A stretch of 64,000 nt of DNA from CAIRDP01 sp037134895 (GCA_037134895.1 JBAXLI010000008.1:31499-95498), one strand, 5' to 3'. Shown: positions 17,279 through 27,592, counted from the first letter of the stretch. A program made the numbers and translations. Notes: generated by a model not told the origin, from the sequence alone.

Positions 17279-18355
17279 CTAGAAATTAAGTTTTAATCCT
17301 ACACTATGAGTTCCGGAATAGGGGTTGGTTGCACGATATGAATAGTCGATACCGATACCACTGCCTTTTTCCTTGTTGAAAGGAACGGAGACAGTAAAGC
17401 CGGCATTAAGCCCGGTGAAGACTGTTCCACGGTCGGCAAGGGTCGAATTGAACATTCCACCCTGGTAAGTATATCCTGCGCGAACTGCGAAGTAATATTT
17501 GAGGTCATATTCAAGACCCAGGGTAAACTGGTCTTTAGTAAACGAGTTGGACGTGAAGTTTCCGGCAAGAATAATCTTATTCATGTCGTTAATGTTGAAA
17601 TCATAAGAAGCGCCGATTCTCAATGTAGCCGGAAGTTCATAGGATGCTGACCTCTGTTCAACAGTGAAAAGGTCGTTGTCGTTGCCGTGGGAAGGAATAA
17701 TACCACGGAAAGCAAGACCATCACCACGGAATTTAAGGTTGGATCCAACGTTCTTCAAAGCAACACCAAACTTTACCTGCTGCTTCTCTCCGGTTACGTA
17801 AAGAACCCCTGCATCAATTGCAATGGCCATGGCGCTGGCATCGGCTATGGCCTCATTAACGAGTTTGATGTTCAAACCGCCGTAGATGCTGTTGGAAAAG
17901 GCTTTTGCATAAGAAAGGTTAATATTCAGGTAGCTTGGTTTAAAGGTTCCAAGACCGCCCTGGGGTGAGTTTGTCGTTGTAATCTGGATTTCGCCAAAGT
18001 TCATCGACATGAACGATGCACTGAGTACACCACCGCTCTTCCCAAGAGACTGGCTGAAACCGAAGGCCATAACGTTAACTCCTGAACCGGATAACCAGTT
18101 CGTATACGAAAAGATTATTTCGGTCCCCTTTGTGAAGGCAGTACCTGCAATATTGGTATACATAGCCTCAAGGCCCTGTGTACAGGAGGTTCCGACGGAA
18201 CCCCAGCCTGAACTCCTGGCCCATGGGTTGATCAGTAATTCCGATGCACCGGCCTGGCCCGAACGGTCTTTATTACCGGCAGAGGCCTGATAGGTTGGAG
18301 CGACAACCAATCCGACGAAGAATATTGCAATCAGAAGTCTGTATATATTTTTCAT
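17279..18355 (-). CDS. PorV/PorQ family outer-membrane protein
   Basis: A 358-aa beta-barrel protein from the ATG at 18355, with signal peptide MKNIYRLLIAIFFVGLVVAP and a junction near YQASA. ASELLINPWARSSGWG and MYTNIAG near the N-terminus match the PorV/PorQ/UPF0164 pattern, and the end SGTHSVGLKLNF has the terminal Phe of barrel proteins. PorV is the T9SS shuttle that carries cargo to the sortase. This copy is the last gene after a TonB-dependent receptor and a giant exported protein, suggesting a dedicated partner of that protein. It may not be the general PorV of the cell. Confidence 0.82.
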   Translation of the reverse strand: MKNIYRLLIAIFFVGLVVAPTYQASAGNKDRSGQAGASELLINPWARSSGWGSVGTSCTQGLEAMYTNIAGTAFTKGTEIIFSYTNWLSGSGVNVMAFGFSQSLGKSGGVLSASFMSMNFGEIQITTTNSPQGGLGTFKPSYLNINLSYAKAFSNSIYGGLNIKLVNEAIADASAMAIAIDAGVLYVTGEKQQVKFGVALKNVGSNLKFRGDGLAFRGIIPSHGNDNDLFTVEQRSASYELPATLRIGASYDFNINDMNKIILAGNFTSNSFTKDQFTLGLEYDLKYYFAVRAGYTYQGGMFNSTLADRGTVFTGLNAGFTVSVPFNKEKGSGIGIDYSYRATNPYSGTHSVGLKLNF

Positions 18356-18403
18356 AGTCCTGAATTTTTTTGTTGTTAGCATCATCTCAAAAAGTTTAAA
18401 CCG

Positions 18404-21400
18404 TTACAATGAGTTCAAGTCAACAGGTCGCAACATTCCAAACCATCTGATGGTTCGTTCACCTAAATTATCAGCTTTGACGTGAATCAGGTAAACCCCG
18501 CCGGAAATTGGAATTCCGGCAAAATTCTTGAGATCCCAATCAATAGATGTTTTAGCATCAGTATTTAGCCCGGCGGTTGAGGAGCGGGGCTCGGGGATAC
18601 CGGCTTTATCGACATTATACTGACGGATTAATGTACCGCTCAGATCAAAGATCGTAACAGTACATTTTGTAGGAAGATTAACAATCTTGATTCGGTTGTC
18701 GAGCTGGTTACGCTCATAATCATCATATGCGTAATACGGATTGGGAACAACGTTGATAAGGTCAAGATCAGTTGTTGCCTTGTCTGTATTATTTTTCTGA
18801 GTGGCGATAGGGGTAGTGTTGAACATATAGACAGGGTAATTTCTGTTCAGTGTGTCTTTTGATGTCGAAGGCAAAGGCTCTGAATAGTACCTCTGATAGG
18901 CCCTGTTAACACGGATTTTAATCGTTACCTGGTTGGCAAGCCAGGGTACTCCGTCAACCGACAATGGGATGGAAGTATACAATGCAGTACCGTAGGCAAG
19001 CCATTTATCGACTTTAGTTTGATTCATGACAGTGTATAATTTTGCTCCTGCATCATAAGCCGGGAAGACCTGAAATTTCGATGCATCAACAATTTTGGTC
19101 ATATGACCCATGATGTAGATATAATGCTCACCACCGAATACCGGAGCTCCTGAAGGACTGAAAACACGGGAGGATGGGTTGAAGAGCATATCACTTCCGT
19201 TATCGGCGCCAAGCCAGGAATTTTCACCGAACATGATATTGAGGCGTTCACCTGTCTCAATATTGATTGCATAACCGGGGAACCAGCCCATACCTGTTGC
19301 ACTGATATAATTGGAATTCAGGGTCGGGTTAACATTGCTAACTCCGGCCTGGCCTTCAATATTGACTGAAGGAGCTTTTCTGATGGAGAACTGCTCGGCA
19401 TGGCCCTGGGACAAATTGGTATCAGAACAGAGTTCAATAACCGGACAACGAGTCCACTTTGATTTGTCAGGAGTAAATACAATATCTACGCTGGGAATAT
19501 CGGTTAGCTTACAATAATCTCTTTTCTGTTTCAGCGAATAAGCAGGCCCGTTTTTATTAACAGTTTGTTCAACAGCAGCAGCAAGCACATACGGCGCCCA
19601 TGTTGCCCCCGTTGCAGTCACTGTAGTTCCATTGATAGTGTATGGCACATCAAGAACCTGGATTTTTCCGAAGTTTTTGTTCGGGTCCCATGGCCGTTTT
19701 GGTGAACCGTCATAATCATAGTCATTATACTTCACCTGGGCGGCATTCGTGGTGGAATATGAGCCTGACCTGATCCAGTTCAATGGTGAGGCAGGAACAT
19801 CGCTGTCGGGTACCCCGCTGAGCCACCTGGTAAGACTATCCTGGTAGATGGCTGCCGGGGCCCATAGCATCCCGTTATTCGATGCAACACCCTGGGCATT
19901 CACTGAGTCACCGGGATAAGGCACCTGGTTGATGGTAATAGCAAAACCAAGTTCGATAAAGAGGGACTCATATGGATAAATTGTTGAAGTATCTGAACGG
20001 AACGTTTTGAAATTGGTAAGGTCAACTGCGCTCCACTTTCCAAACATGATCTTTTTATTATAGAATGGATTGCCTGTTGATGGTCCGGGTACCATGGAAT
20101 CTAATTTGACCATGTATTTTCCGCTGATGACATTAAGAGGATCGATCACTTTGACCCCGATAGGTCCTGCGCCTACAGAATAGTTTGCCCTGTAAGCAAT
20201 AGGGTAATCTGGTCCGCCATAAGTATTCGTTAAAGAATCAGCAGGAGGTTTCATCATGATAGAATCAACAGTGCTCTGGGTAAGGTTCAATATCATACCG
20301 CCATTTCCCTGACCCTGGATACGTGTGATCTCAGGACCTTCGCCATAGAAAGAATTGGAAACGATCCCAACCGGTATATGAGGAATTGCTGTGTACTGTT
20401 TGATGTTTCCACGGCCCCTCAGGTACGGGGTCTTCTGTCCGTCAAGTCCTGCAGGGTCATTCGGATTATACTGTTTGAAGTTATTGTAAGCGTAAGCAAT
20501 GACCATGTAATAGTATTGCTTATGGTTGATAAAGGTAGGGTCTCCCTGTGAGAAAAGGTCAGTATTAAGTACAAACGAATGTTTGACACCGAGATCTGTG
20601 CCATCGACCATCACCTGTCCTTTATTACCTCCGAGATTCGGGTCATATACCCAGTCGACGAGTTTTGTAACCCCGTTCTTGATATCACACTGGGCTACCT
20701 GTCTTGACTTGGTTGCATCATCGAGGTCGGCAGCAGAAACGGTAGCATCCTTTAACTGGTAGATCTGGTAACCTTCAAAGTGATACAGCGAATCGTAACG
20801 AACCTTCGAGGTAGTCGGAGTCTGAATGGTAGGATCATATTCCTGGTATTTTTCCTGGTAGTTATTTCCGGCATCATTCGATTTGCGGTTGGTCAGGTAA
20901 ATGATCAGTTCCTGGTTGAGTTCTTCAATGGTCATATCCGGGGCATTGGGCCCGTTAAGAACGGCAAAACAGTTATCAAACAAAGTCTGGCATTTATCGT
21001 CGACCTGCCTGAGTAATTCAACTGATTCGAGATTTGTGCCGGCGATACTGCGTGCCCAGGGAATACCCACAGTGATATAGTTACAGGCGCCAGGGAGAAG
21101 GGTAAATTCACCGGCTGACTGCATGAAACGACGGTCGGATGGATTGTTGCCTGCAGTTGCTTCTGTCCATGTGCCGGGCCTGTTGGGTTCAAGTCCGTAA
21201 GTCCCCCAAAGGCAGGGGTCTGAATCCCCGGGGAACATGAAATCGCAGGTAGGTCCGTAACCGCCACCCTGGAGGTTTCCGTTTCCGCCATAGATCATCC
21301 TGGTGTTATCACGCCAGATCCCCTTAAGATAATTATAATACTGGGGAGCGTAAGCAGGGTCCTGCATATAATCGGGCACACCTGAATTGTTATGGTAAAC

Positions 21401-22780
21401 GAAACGGCGCATTCCAAAACGTTCATTATCTACAATACCATCTCCGAAATTGATACCATTAATGGCTTCTGCCTTTACCAGCACAGATCCCGAGAATTCA
21501 CCATGAGCGCCCCAGGTCATATCTATAGTCTGGTTATTATATGTTACAATATCGCAAAGGTTTGGCATGCTCCTGAAAGAAGGTCCTTTAATGCCGGGGC
21601 CATTATATGAGGGGTTGTCATACCCGTCAGCATCAAGATACGGACCCTGGAAAAAGTCAACACCTACAGCCGGTGGATGAGCTCCGTAAGCTTCAACCTG
21701 TCCTGTTCCGTCGATGGGCTTGCCATTGTAGCAATAACCAAGGCCACGCATAACATCACAGCCAACATAGTCATCATTTGCATACCCCAGGTCAGGGTCT
21801 ACCCACTGTGAGAAGTATGTGCCTGAAAGGGTATAGGTTGAACGGTTGATAAGTTCGTAAGAATAAAACGTCATATTATTGATTTCGTCGTTGGTTGCAA
21901 AGGCGAAATACTGTGCACGAATCTCCATACCGATCGGAGCTCCCTGGGTTTCGGAATGATAATTTCCTTTGTCATTGTATACACTCCAGAGAGTCTGGTC
22001 ACCCTTGATAACCTGGTCGACAAGGATACCGGCCGTATCGGTGGGTCCGCCATTGAGGATATGTGCTCTTGCCTGGCGCTGTCCGGGCTTCAGTTTGTTG
22101 GGGCAGAGATCATTGTTGAGGTCGTAATAAGGATAGTCACCCTGGGTGGGAGAATAAATCCCGTCACCATTTCTGTCGAAGAAAGGAGCAAGATAAAGAG
22201 CTTGTCCTTTTGAAGGATCACCGTTTCCCGGCCAGTTTGTTATCGTTTTCGGAATGGTATATTCGGGGTATGAAGCCTGGTCGTCCCACCATGCAAGGAA
22301 AGCTGTTACATCGGCACGGGTCATAGGATACAACTGGTCATACTTGGCGCAGACTGCATCAGTGATAGATGCGGTACCGTCAACAGTGAGAGGGCCGGGC
22401 CAGAAATCGTTATTCGTTTGAGCATTCTGAATGGTCGGTCCCTGTCCGTATTTATAAGCAGCAAGTTTCAGGTTATTGTTCATATCGATACCACCGATCC
22501 AGAGAGAAAAAGAGTACATTGACATCTTCTTCGAACCTTTCGGTATTTCATATGAAGCAACCCCGTCATTAAACCAGCCGTTGCCATATGAACGAATAAT
22601 AGTTCTTACGTTATTCAAGTCAAGATATTTATAACCACCTCCGGGAGTACAACCGGCTGCAGCTTCTTTTATCGTCGGGCCGCTTTTAGGGTGCAACACG
22701 GGTTGTTCACGTGCTATGAGTGCATTGGTTACCAGTAAAAAGCCAAGTGCAATCACTGAAACTCGGAATATATTTTTCAT
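18404..22780 (-). CDS. Giant exported surface protein with T9SS-type C-terminal region
   Basis: 1458 aa from the ATG at 22780 (another ATG at 22801). Signal peptide MKNIFRVSVIALGFLLVTNA. The body is rich in Asn, Asp, Gly and Tyr, with a calcium-loop-like FDRNGDGIYSPTQGDYPYYD. No catalytic motif is recognised. The C-terminal about 110 residues read VPNPYYAYD, then TVTIFDLSGTLIRQYN, then a GGVYLIHVKAD strand, like the T9SS type A sorting domain or FlgD-like fold, although the extreme C-terminus (RPVDLNSL) is atypical. It is flanked by a TonB receptor (upstream, 52 bp) and a PorV-like gene (downstream, 48 bp), so the three probably form an outer-membrane unit. Function unknown. Confidence 0.75.
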   Translation of the reverse strand: MKNIFRVSVIALGFLLVTNALIAREQPVLHPKSGPTIKEAAAGCTPGGGYKYLDLNNVRTIIRSYGNGWFNDGVASYEIPKGSKKMSMYSFSLWIGGIDMNNNLKLAAYKYGQGPTIQNAQTNNDFWPGPLTVDGTASITDAVCAKYDQLYPMTRADVTAFLAWWDDQASYPEYTIPKTITNWPGNGDPSKGQALYLAPFFDRNGDGIYSPTQGDYPYYDLNNDLCPNKLKPGQRQARAHILNGGPTDTAGILVDQVIKGDQTLWSVYNDKGNYHSETQGAPIGMEIRAQYFAFATNDEINNMTFYSYELINRSTYTLSGTYFSQWVDPDLGYANDDYVGCDVMRGLGYCYNGKPIDGTGQVEAYGAHPPAVGVDFFQGPYLDADGYDNPSYNGPGIKGPSFRSMPNLCDIVTYNNQTIDMTWGAHGEFSGSVLVKAEAINGINFGDGIVDNERFGMRRFVYHNNSGVPDYMQDPAYAPQYYNYLKGIWRDNTRMIYGGNGNLQGGGYGPTCDFMFPGDSDPCLWGTYGLEPNRPGTWTEATAGNNPSDRRFMQSAGEFTLLPGACNYITVGIPWARSIAGTNLESVELLRQVDDKCQTLFDNCFAVLNGPNAPDMTIEELNQELIIYLTNRKSNDAGNNYQEKYQEYDPTIQTPTTSKVRYDSLYHFEGYQIYQLKDATVSAADLDDATKSRQVAQCDIKNGVTKLVDWVYDPNLGGNKGQVMVDGTDLGVKHSFVLNTDLFSQGDPTFINHKQYYYMVIAYAYNNFKQYNPNDPAGLDGQKTPYLRGRGNIKQYTAIPHIPVGIVSNSFYGEGPEITRIQGQGNGGMILNLTQSTVDSIMMKPPADSLTNTYGGPDYPIAYRANYSVGAGPIGVKVIDPLNVISGKYMVKLDSMVPGPSTGNPFYNKKIMFGKWSAVDLTNFKTFRSDTSTIYPYESLFIELGFAITINQVPYPGDSVNAQGVASNNGMLWAPAAIYQDSLTRWLSGVPDSDVPASPLNWIRSGSYSTTNAAQVKYNDYDYDGSPKRPWDPNKNFGKIQVLDVPYTINGTTVTATGATWAPYVLAAAVEQTVNKNGPAYSLKQKRDYCKLTDIPSVDIVFTPDKSKWTRCPVIELCSDTNLSQGHAEQFSIRKAPSVNIEGQAGVSNVNPTLNSNYISATGMGWFPGYAINIETGERLNIMFGENSWLGADNGSDMLFNPSSRVFSPSGAPVFGGEHYIYIMGHMTKIVDASKFQVFPAYDAGAKLYTVMNQTKVDKWLAYGTALYTSIPLSVDGVPWLANQVTIKIRVNRAYQRYYSEPLPSTSKDTLNRNYPVYMFNTTPIATQKNNTDKATTDLDLINVVPNPYYAYDDYERNQLDNRIKIVNLPTKCTVTIFDLSGTLIRQYNVDKAGIPEPRSSTAGLNTDAKTSIDWDLKNFAGIPISGGVYLIHVKADNLGERTIRWFGMLRPVDLNSL

Positions 22781-22832
22781 AATTATATTATTTGTTTTCA
22801 TACGTCGCTTCTTTAACCTTAAATTACCTCGT

Positions 22833-25800
22833 TTAGAAATTGAACATTAAACCAAGCCTGATTGTACGAGGGCTGCTGTAATTATAAGGGCTCTGCATCT
22901 GAATAGTATACATGTCCCTGTATGCCTGGGGATCAACCTGCTGGTTGATGACAGTCTGCCATTCAGGGGCTGTAAGGAATCCGTCATCATTGGGAGAACC
23001 TGTTGCAGGGTAAACGTAGGTAACGTTTTTGGTGTTGAGCAGGTTGTTGATTTCGAGATAAACATCAAGACTACCTGTTTTTTTCTTGTTAAGGGCAAAA
23101 TCAAACTCCTTGTCGATGCGGAGGTTCAGGAGGAACTGCCATGGAAGGCGGGCGCCGTTGATAGAACCCTGGATGGGGCCCATCACTCCGAAAGGAAGGA
23201 TCCTGCTTGATTTGGTATACGGGGTACCTGAACCACCGGTAAGGGTTAAGTTACCTCCGAAATTAGAAAGGAACTGTACCGGCGGCTTGCCTTTTTTCTT
23301 ACGGTTGATGACTGGTCCGTTATAGTCCTTGCCCGAACCCCAGCGGTAGTCAATACTGATATTGAACTGATGGCGGCGGTCATAACTGAGAGGGTTAAGA
23401 GTTCTCAGGTTAGGCTGGTCGGAACGGATGATACCACCTGCTGCATCATTGTCAGAACCTGTACCTGTTGCAAACTGCAAGGTGTAGTTGAAACGAATAC
23501 GAGCGTTGCCTGTCCGGCGGAGGTCATAGGTAAGGGTTAAACCTTTAACTGTTCCAAAGTCGATATTATTATAAGAATAATACGTTTTGGGATAAGCTCC
23601 CGAGAGACGATACTGCTGGATCTGGTCGCGCATTTCACGGTAGAAGGCGGCAAGTTTCAGTGAGGAAGCGTTATTGATTTTCTGCTGGAAGCCGATTTCA
23701 TAGTCGATGGTCTTTTCAGGTTTCAGGTTCGGGTTGCGGATTGTACCATTGGACCCTGTAGTTGCAATGAAAAGATACCTGATTGGTTCGATCTGAACTG
23801 CACCCTGGGCTGGACGCTGTGTGAGGATGTCATAATGGGCATAGAACAATGCGTCGTCGGAGATCGGGAAGGAGAAGGAGATACGAGGCATTACATTAGT
23901 CTGTGGGGTATACTGCTTGAAAACTTCGCCTGTAATGACCTGGTTACCCGGATCGATCAGGAAGGGCTTAACACCGGTCGGATCGATGATACGCGGGTCA
24001 GTAACAGCTGTACCGTCTTTGGTATACCAGTTGTTTCCGCTACGGTAACCGGTAATACTTGTAGGATTGTTCAGGTCGTCAACATATACAACATAATCGC
24101 TGCCCATACTTGAAGGAACAAGCGCATCTTTAAGGGCGGTGCTTCCAAGAGAAGAAACGGTGTAAGCCGGGTAGAACAGGTAAGGATCTTTAAGAACCAT
24201 CTGGTTTGCATCGAAACGGTCAACACGGATTCCGATATTGAAGATCAGATCTTTGAAAGCAAATTTATCCTGGATATAACCAGCCATGTAAATCGGGCGG
24301 TAAGCGCCGATCGGACGGGTGAAGTTGCCATTGGCGTCAGTGGCGGTAAAGAAATCGTCAAAAGCCGGCTGGCCTGATAATTTGTTGCCTGTGTAATCAT
24401 ACCCATAATATCCTACGAGAGGGGCGCCATTATTTAACAATTCATCAGCGCTGAACATATCGATAGAGAAGATCGAAGAGCCTGCAGTTGTTGTATGGAG
24501 CTTCATCTGGTTGTCATAGTAATTGATCGAGTTATTGGCAAAATCATAGGAATAAATATCGATAAGGTCGGTTCCGTCAACAGGAAGGCCGAGTTTCTTA
24601 CGAAGGTTAATGTCAAAGTTTCTCTGAGCAGGCTGGTCGTATTTACGGAAATAGTTAATAGTATCCATAAATACTCCGTCCCTGTAAACAAGCTGGGGAT
24701 TCGATTTGTCAAGCTGTGTAAGCTGGAAGTTGGTCAGACCCCGCATAAGCGGCCAGAGGCTTACACCGTTATACCCGATAAATCGTGATGTTCTCTGCTG
24801 ATACTGCAAACCAATCTGAATTTCATGGTTGCCAAGGTCAGCGGCAAAAGAAGCGTTCACTGCAATCTGATCGCTGGTGTTCTTGTTATAGCCTGTGTTA
24901 TTAACACCGGTGGGAGTCCACATTGAATAAGCGCCCTGGGGCTGCATACCATTGATAAGGCCTCTTCCGGAAATGATGTTATCAAGATTATCATAATGGC
25001 CGGCAGGATTATCGTAGAAACCGTAATACTGTGAAGTCCAGGCAGATGACTCGGGATTGATATCAGAAGGTTTGTAAATTACGATAGTATCCTGGGTGTT
25101 GTTCTGAAGGTGAGCCCATTTACGTGCAATACTGTCGTATGCGAGCTGGGGGGTATAGGTGCGGATGCTGTGGGTTTGAAAACTGCCTACATAGCCATAC
25201 TTGAATAATTCCTTCTGAAGGGTGGGGTCCTGGGTTTCGCCGTAATTCCTGGTAAAGTCAGCACCAATGGAATAGTACATGTTCTTTATGAACGACTTGC
25301 TGTCCTGGGCCTGGAGGAAACGCTGGGTGAAACGTGCATTGACGCGCCAGGTATAACCCTGGGATGCTGAGTTGCCTTCCCAGTCCATCAGGCTTTGCCC
25401 GAATGCGAAGTTATGACTGTTGAAATAGGAGAAAGTACCGCCAAATGAAAGGTTGATACTGCGGGAAACCCTGAAATCGAGTTTACCCGAAATGTTAACG
25501 TTATACCCCCTGCTGTTCAGGGTTGTTTTTGTTTTCTCAAAATCGTTGAAGGTAAGGAATTCATTGTTGTAGAAAACACCCTGGGACTGTCCGTACTGCC
25601 TGAGAGGGTTTGTTTTCAGAAAGTCAAGCATGTTGTCATTTACCTTGTAATTCGGATAAGCTGCCGGAGCTCCGTCTTTTGTGTAGATGAAGTCACCTGC
25701 AACGAAGAATCCCATGATAGGGGTCTTGGTTCCTTTAACAGTATCTTTCTTGGAAAAAACAGGGCCTGTAAAATTCAGACCGAGACGGTTATATCCAAAC

Positions 25801-26549
25801 GCATCAAGAAACTGGGAGGTCTGCATATCAATACCTCCGTTGAAGTCCTTTGAAGGACCTCTTGTAGTAACACTGATGATACCACCTGTCGCATCACCAT
25901 AGGCTGCCGGCGTACCTCCGAGGATAACCTCCACCTGTTCGATGGCTGACTGGGGAAGTGCATTACTACCTGTTACGCGCATACCGTCAATATAGTAAAC
26001 CGTACCTGATGAACGGGCACCACGCATACTGGTAATGTCACCATTTGCATTCGTGGTCACACCTCCAACTGTGGTGGCGACAGCCTCGGCTGAACGGTTG
26101 GCCATTTTGGCAATTTCGTCGGAGGTGACTGTTCCTCCGGATGTTGTCTGGTCTTTGGAGATCAGGGGAACTTTGTAATCGACCACCTGTACTTCCTGGA
26201 GGTTGGTGGCAGTCTGCTCAAGTTCCAGGTCCTGGAACGTGATCTTGTCCACAATGATCTGGATGCCTTTCATCTGCATTGGCCTGTAACCAACATAGGA
26301 TGCTTTCAGGTCGATTTTACCTCCGGGGATGGGCTTGATGAGGTAGTTGCCATCAAAATCTGTTGTGGCCCCTCCCACCTGGACACCTCCAAGTTCAATG
26401 ACTATGTTGGCAAAAGGAATAGGTTCCTTCGTAGCCTTGTCAACAATTTTCCCCTTGAGGGTCCCTGATCCGGTTTGTGAGAATACCAACAAACTTGTTG
26501 TCAGTACGAACGCAAGAGTTAATAGTAAATTTCTTAACATACCATACAA
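22833..26549 (-). CDS. TonB-dependent receptor with carboxypeptidase-like regulatory domain
   Basis: 1238-aa outer-membrane active transporter. Signal peptide RNLLLTLAFVLTTSLLVFSQ. Residues about 28-115 form a CarboxypepD_reg-like domain (GTLKGKIVDKATKEPIPFAN; TTDFDGNYLIKPIPGGKI). The plug follows (DEIAKMANRSAEAV; RGARSSGTVYYIDGMRV; GGTPAAYGDATGGIISVTTR) at about 145-230, then a long barrel ending in IRLGLMFNF with the terminal aromatic residue. The size is at the large end of the family. No SusD-like gene follows; instead the next genes are the giant exported protein and a PorV-like protein. The substrate is unknown. First gene of the three-gene minus-strand unit. Confidence 0.92.
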   Translation of the reverse strand: MYGMLRNLLLTLAFVLTTSLLVFSQTGSGTLKGKIVDKATKEPIPFANIVIELGGVQVGGATTDFDGNYLIKPIPGGKIDLKASYVGYRPMQMKGIQIIVDKITFQDLELEQTATNLQEVQVVDYKVPLISKDQTTSGGTVTSDEIAKMANRSAEAVATTVGGVTTNANGDITSMRGARSSGTVYYIDGMRVTGSNALPQSAIEQVEVILGGTPAAYGDATGGIISVTTRGPSKDFNGGIDMQTSQFLDAFGYNRLGLNFTGPVFSKKDTVKGTKTPIMGFFVAGDFIYTKDGAPAAYPNYKVNDNMLDFLKTNPLRQYGQSQGVFYNNEFLTFNDFEKTKTTLNSRGYNVNISGKLDFRVSRSINLSFGGTFSYFNSHNFAFGQSLMDWEGNSASQGYTWRVNARFTQRFLQAQDSKSFIKNMYYSIGADFTRNYGETQDPTLQKELFKYGYVGSFQTHSIRTYTPQLAYDSIARKWAHLQNNTQDTIVIYKPSDINPESSAWTSQYYGFYDNPAGHYDNLDNIISGRGLINGMQPQGAYSMWTPTGVNNTGYNKNTSDQIAVNASFAADLGNHEIQIGLQYQQRTSRFIGYNGVSLWPLMRGLTNFQLTQLDKSNPQLVYRDGVFMDTINYFRKYDQPAQRNFDINLRKKLGLPVDGTDLIDIYSYDFANNSINYYDNQMKLHTTTAGSSIFSIDMFSADELLNNGAPLVGYYGYDYTGNKLSGQPAFDDFFTATDANGNFTRPIGAYRPIYMAGYIQDKFAFKDLIFNIGIRVDRFDANQMVLKDPYLFYPAYTVSSLGSTALKDALVPSSMGSDYVVYVDDLNNPTSITGYRSGNNWYTKDGTAVTDPRIIDPTGVKPFLIDPGNQVITGEVFKQYTPQTNVMPRISFSFPISDDALFYAHYDILTQRPAQGAVQIEPIRYLFIATTGSNGTIRNPNLKPEKTIDYEIGFQQKINNASSLKLAAFYREMRDQIQQYRLSGAYPKTYYSYNNIDFGTVKGLTLTYDLRRTGNARIRFNYTLQFATGTGSDNDAAGGIIRSDQPNLRTLNPLSYDRRHQFNISIDYRWGSGKDYNGPVINRKKKGKPPVQFLSNFGGNLTLTGGSGTPYTKSSRILPFGVMGPIQGSINGARLPWQFLLNLRIDKEFDFALNKKKTGSLDVYLEINNLLNTKNVTYVYPATGSPNDDGFLTAPEWQTVINQQVDPQAYRDMYTIQMQSPYNYSSPRTIRLGLMFNF

Positions 26550-26634
26550 TTTTATGTTAGATTATGATGCGCTTAAAAAGGTGGTAAAAGTAATAATTAT
26601 TTAAAATGAAATTCAAAATATTTAATAAGTCCTA

Positions 26635-26642
26635 CAAATATA
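26635..26642 (-). promoter_or_regulatory. -7 element (TATATTTG) before the TonB receptor
   Basis: A minus-strand TAnnTTTG match lies 86 bp upstream of the receptor ATG at 26549. The surrounding 26550-26728 is AT-rich and otherwise empty. No convincing -33 box. Confidence 0.35.
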
Positions 26643-26728
26643 TACCCATTCTAAATTAGGATCAACTTATATAGATAACATGTTGACAATGATCGCCAAA
26701 GTGGAATATTTCAGCTTTGAAAATCCTA

Positions 26729-26983
26729 TCAGCGCTTAACAGGAGTAAGGGAGCCTGATTCTTTCCTGCTTTGACGCATCATCCCTCTGGTATTCTTGGA
26801 TTGAATCTTTTTATGCCGCTTTACTGCGTCGTGGTATTCCTTCTCTGCTTTCTTCTGTTTTCTGGCCCTTTCCTTGTTTATTTTTTTCTGATTTACCCTG
26901 TGTTCCTGCCCCGAAGCCCACGATATGCTAAGGGCTAGAATCAACATCAACATAATCAAGCGTTTAAGCTTGTGTTTCAGCAT
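26729..26983 (-). CDS. Small secreted lysine/arginine-rich protein
   Basis: 84 aa. The N-terminus is a clear signal peptide: basic KHKLKRL, hydrophobic IMLMLILALSISW, junction near ASGQ. The mature part is highly basic (KKINKERARKQKKAEKEYH; repeated KK, RK and KH) with no cysteine and a likely helical character. I recognise no family with certainty; short basic exported proteins of this kind recur in Bacteroidota. It could bind polyanions such as surface polysaccharide or nucleic acid. It has its own promoter-like element at 27034-27041 and is not clearly part of an operon. Confidence 0.65.
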   Translation of the reverse strand: MLKHKLKRLIMLMLILALSISWASGQEHRVNQKKINKERARKQKKAEKEYHDAVKRHKKIQSKNTRGMMRQSRKESGSLTPVKR

Positions 26984-27033
26984 TTAAAAATAGCTTAGAT
27001 GATCAATCTGGTGAAAACTGATGCACGAAGATA

Positions 27034-27041
27034 CAAAATTA
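27034..27041 (-). promoter_or_regulatory. -7 element (TAATTTTG) before the small basic exported protein
   Basis: A minus-strand TAnnTTTG match lies 50 bp upstream of the ATG at 26983, in an AT-rich gap between divergent genes. Confidence 0.4.
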
Positions 27042-27151
27042 ACCGGAACTGAGTACAGACCTAACATTTTTTAAACCGGAAGAATTAAATTTTATCTTGC
27101 ACAAGAATTGAACGATTCTTACGTTAAAATGATATATCCGGGAACAGGACT

Positions 27152-27592
27152 ATGAAAAGATTTGTGAAACCTGCAGTCATCTTACCCTTCTTTTTTGCTT
27201 TTATTGTAATTTCCTGCAGCAAGACAGAGGACACTCAAAGGCCTGAGATCCCTTATGTGTTAGTAAATTTTTTCATAACACCCAATTCAACTCAGTATAT
27301 CGAGCTGAACCATATAGGCGGTTCTGTCGCTGTTACAGGGGGATATAAAGGAATAATAATCTACAGGAAAACCGAAAACGAATTCATGGCTTTTGAGCGG
27401 GCATGTGCTTACGATCCCACAGCCGACAGTTCCCAGGTCAGGATTGAGGTTTCGGGGATTACCTGCAATTGTCCCAAATGTAAATCGAAGTATATATTAC
27501 TTGATGGTTCGCCATTCCAGGGGCCATCCCAATGGGCTCTTAAACAATATCGTACAAACTACGACGGAACCTATCTTTACATATCGAATTAG
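27152..27592 (+). CDS. Rieske-like lipoprotein lacking the histidine ligands
   Basis: 146 aa. The signal peptide ends in a lipobox (FIVISCSKTE), so it is a probable lipoprotein. The fold pattern follows a Rieske domain: IIIYRKTENEFMAFERACAY, then GITCNCPKCKSKYILLDG, then SPFQGPSQWALKQY, which aligns with the second cluster-binding loop. The Cys-x-His / Cys-x2-His pairs of true Rieske proteins are not present. Instead one Cys is in ACAYD and three lie in a CNCPKC motif, so it may bind zinc, another cluster, or nothing. Single-gene unit; its TAG stop directly abuts a heptamer array. Confidence 0.75.
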   Translation: MKRFVKPAVILPFFFAFIVISCSKTEDTQRPEIPYVLVNFFITPNSTQYIELNHIGGSVAVTGGYKGIIIYRKTENEFMAFERACAYDPTADSSQVRIEVSGITCNCPKCKSKYILLDGSPFQGPSQWALKQYRTNYDGTYLYISN

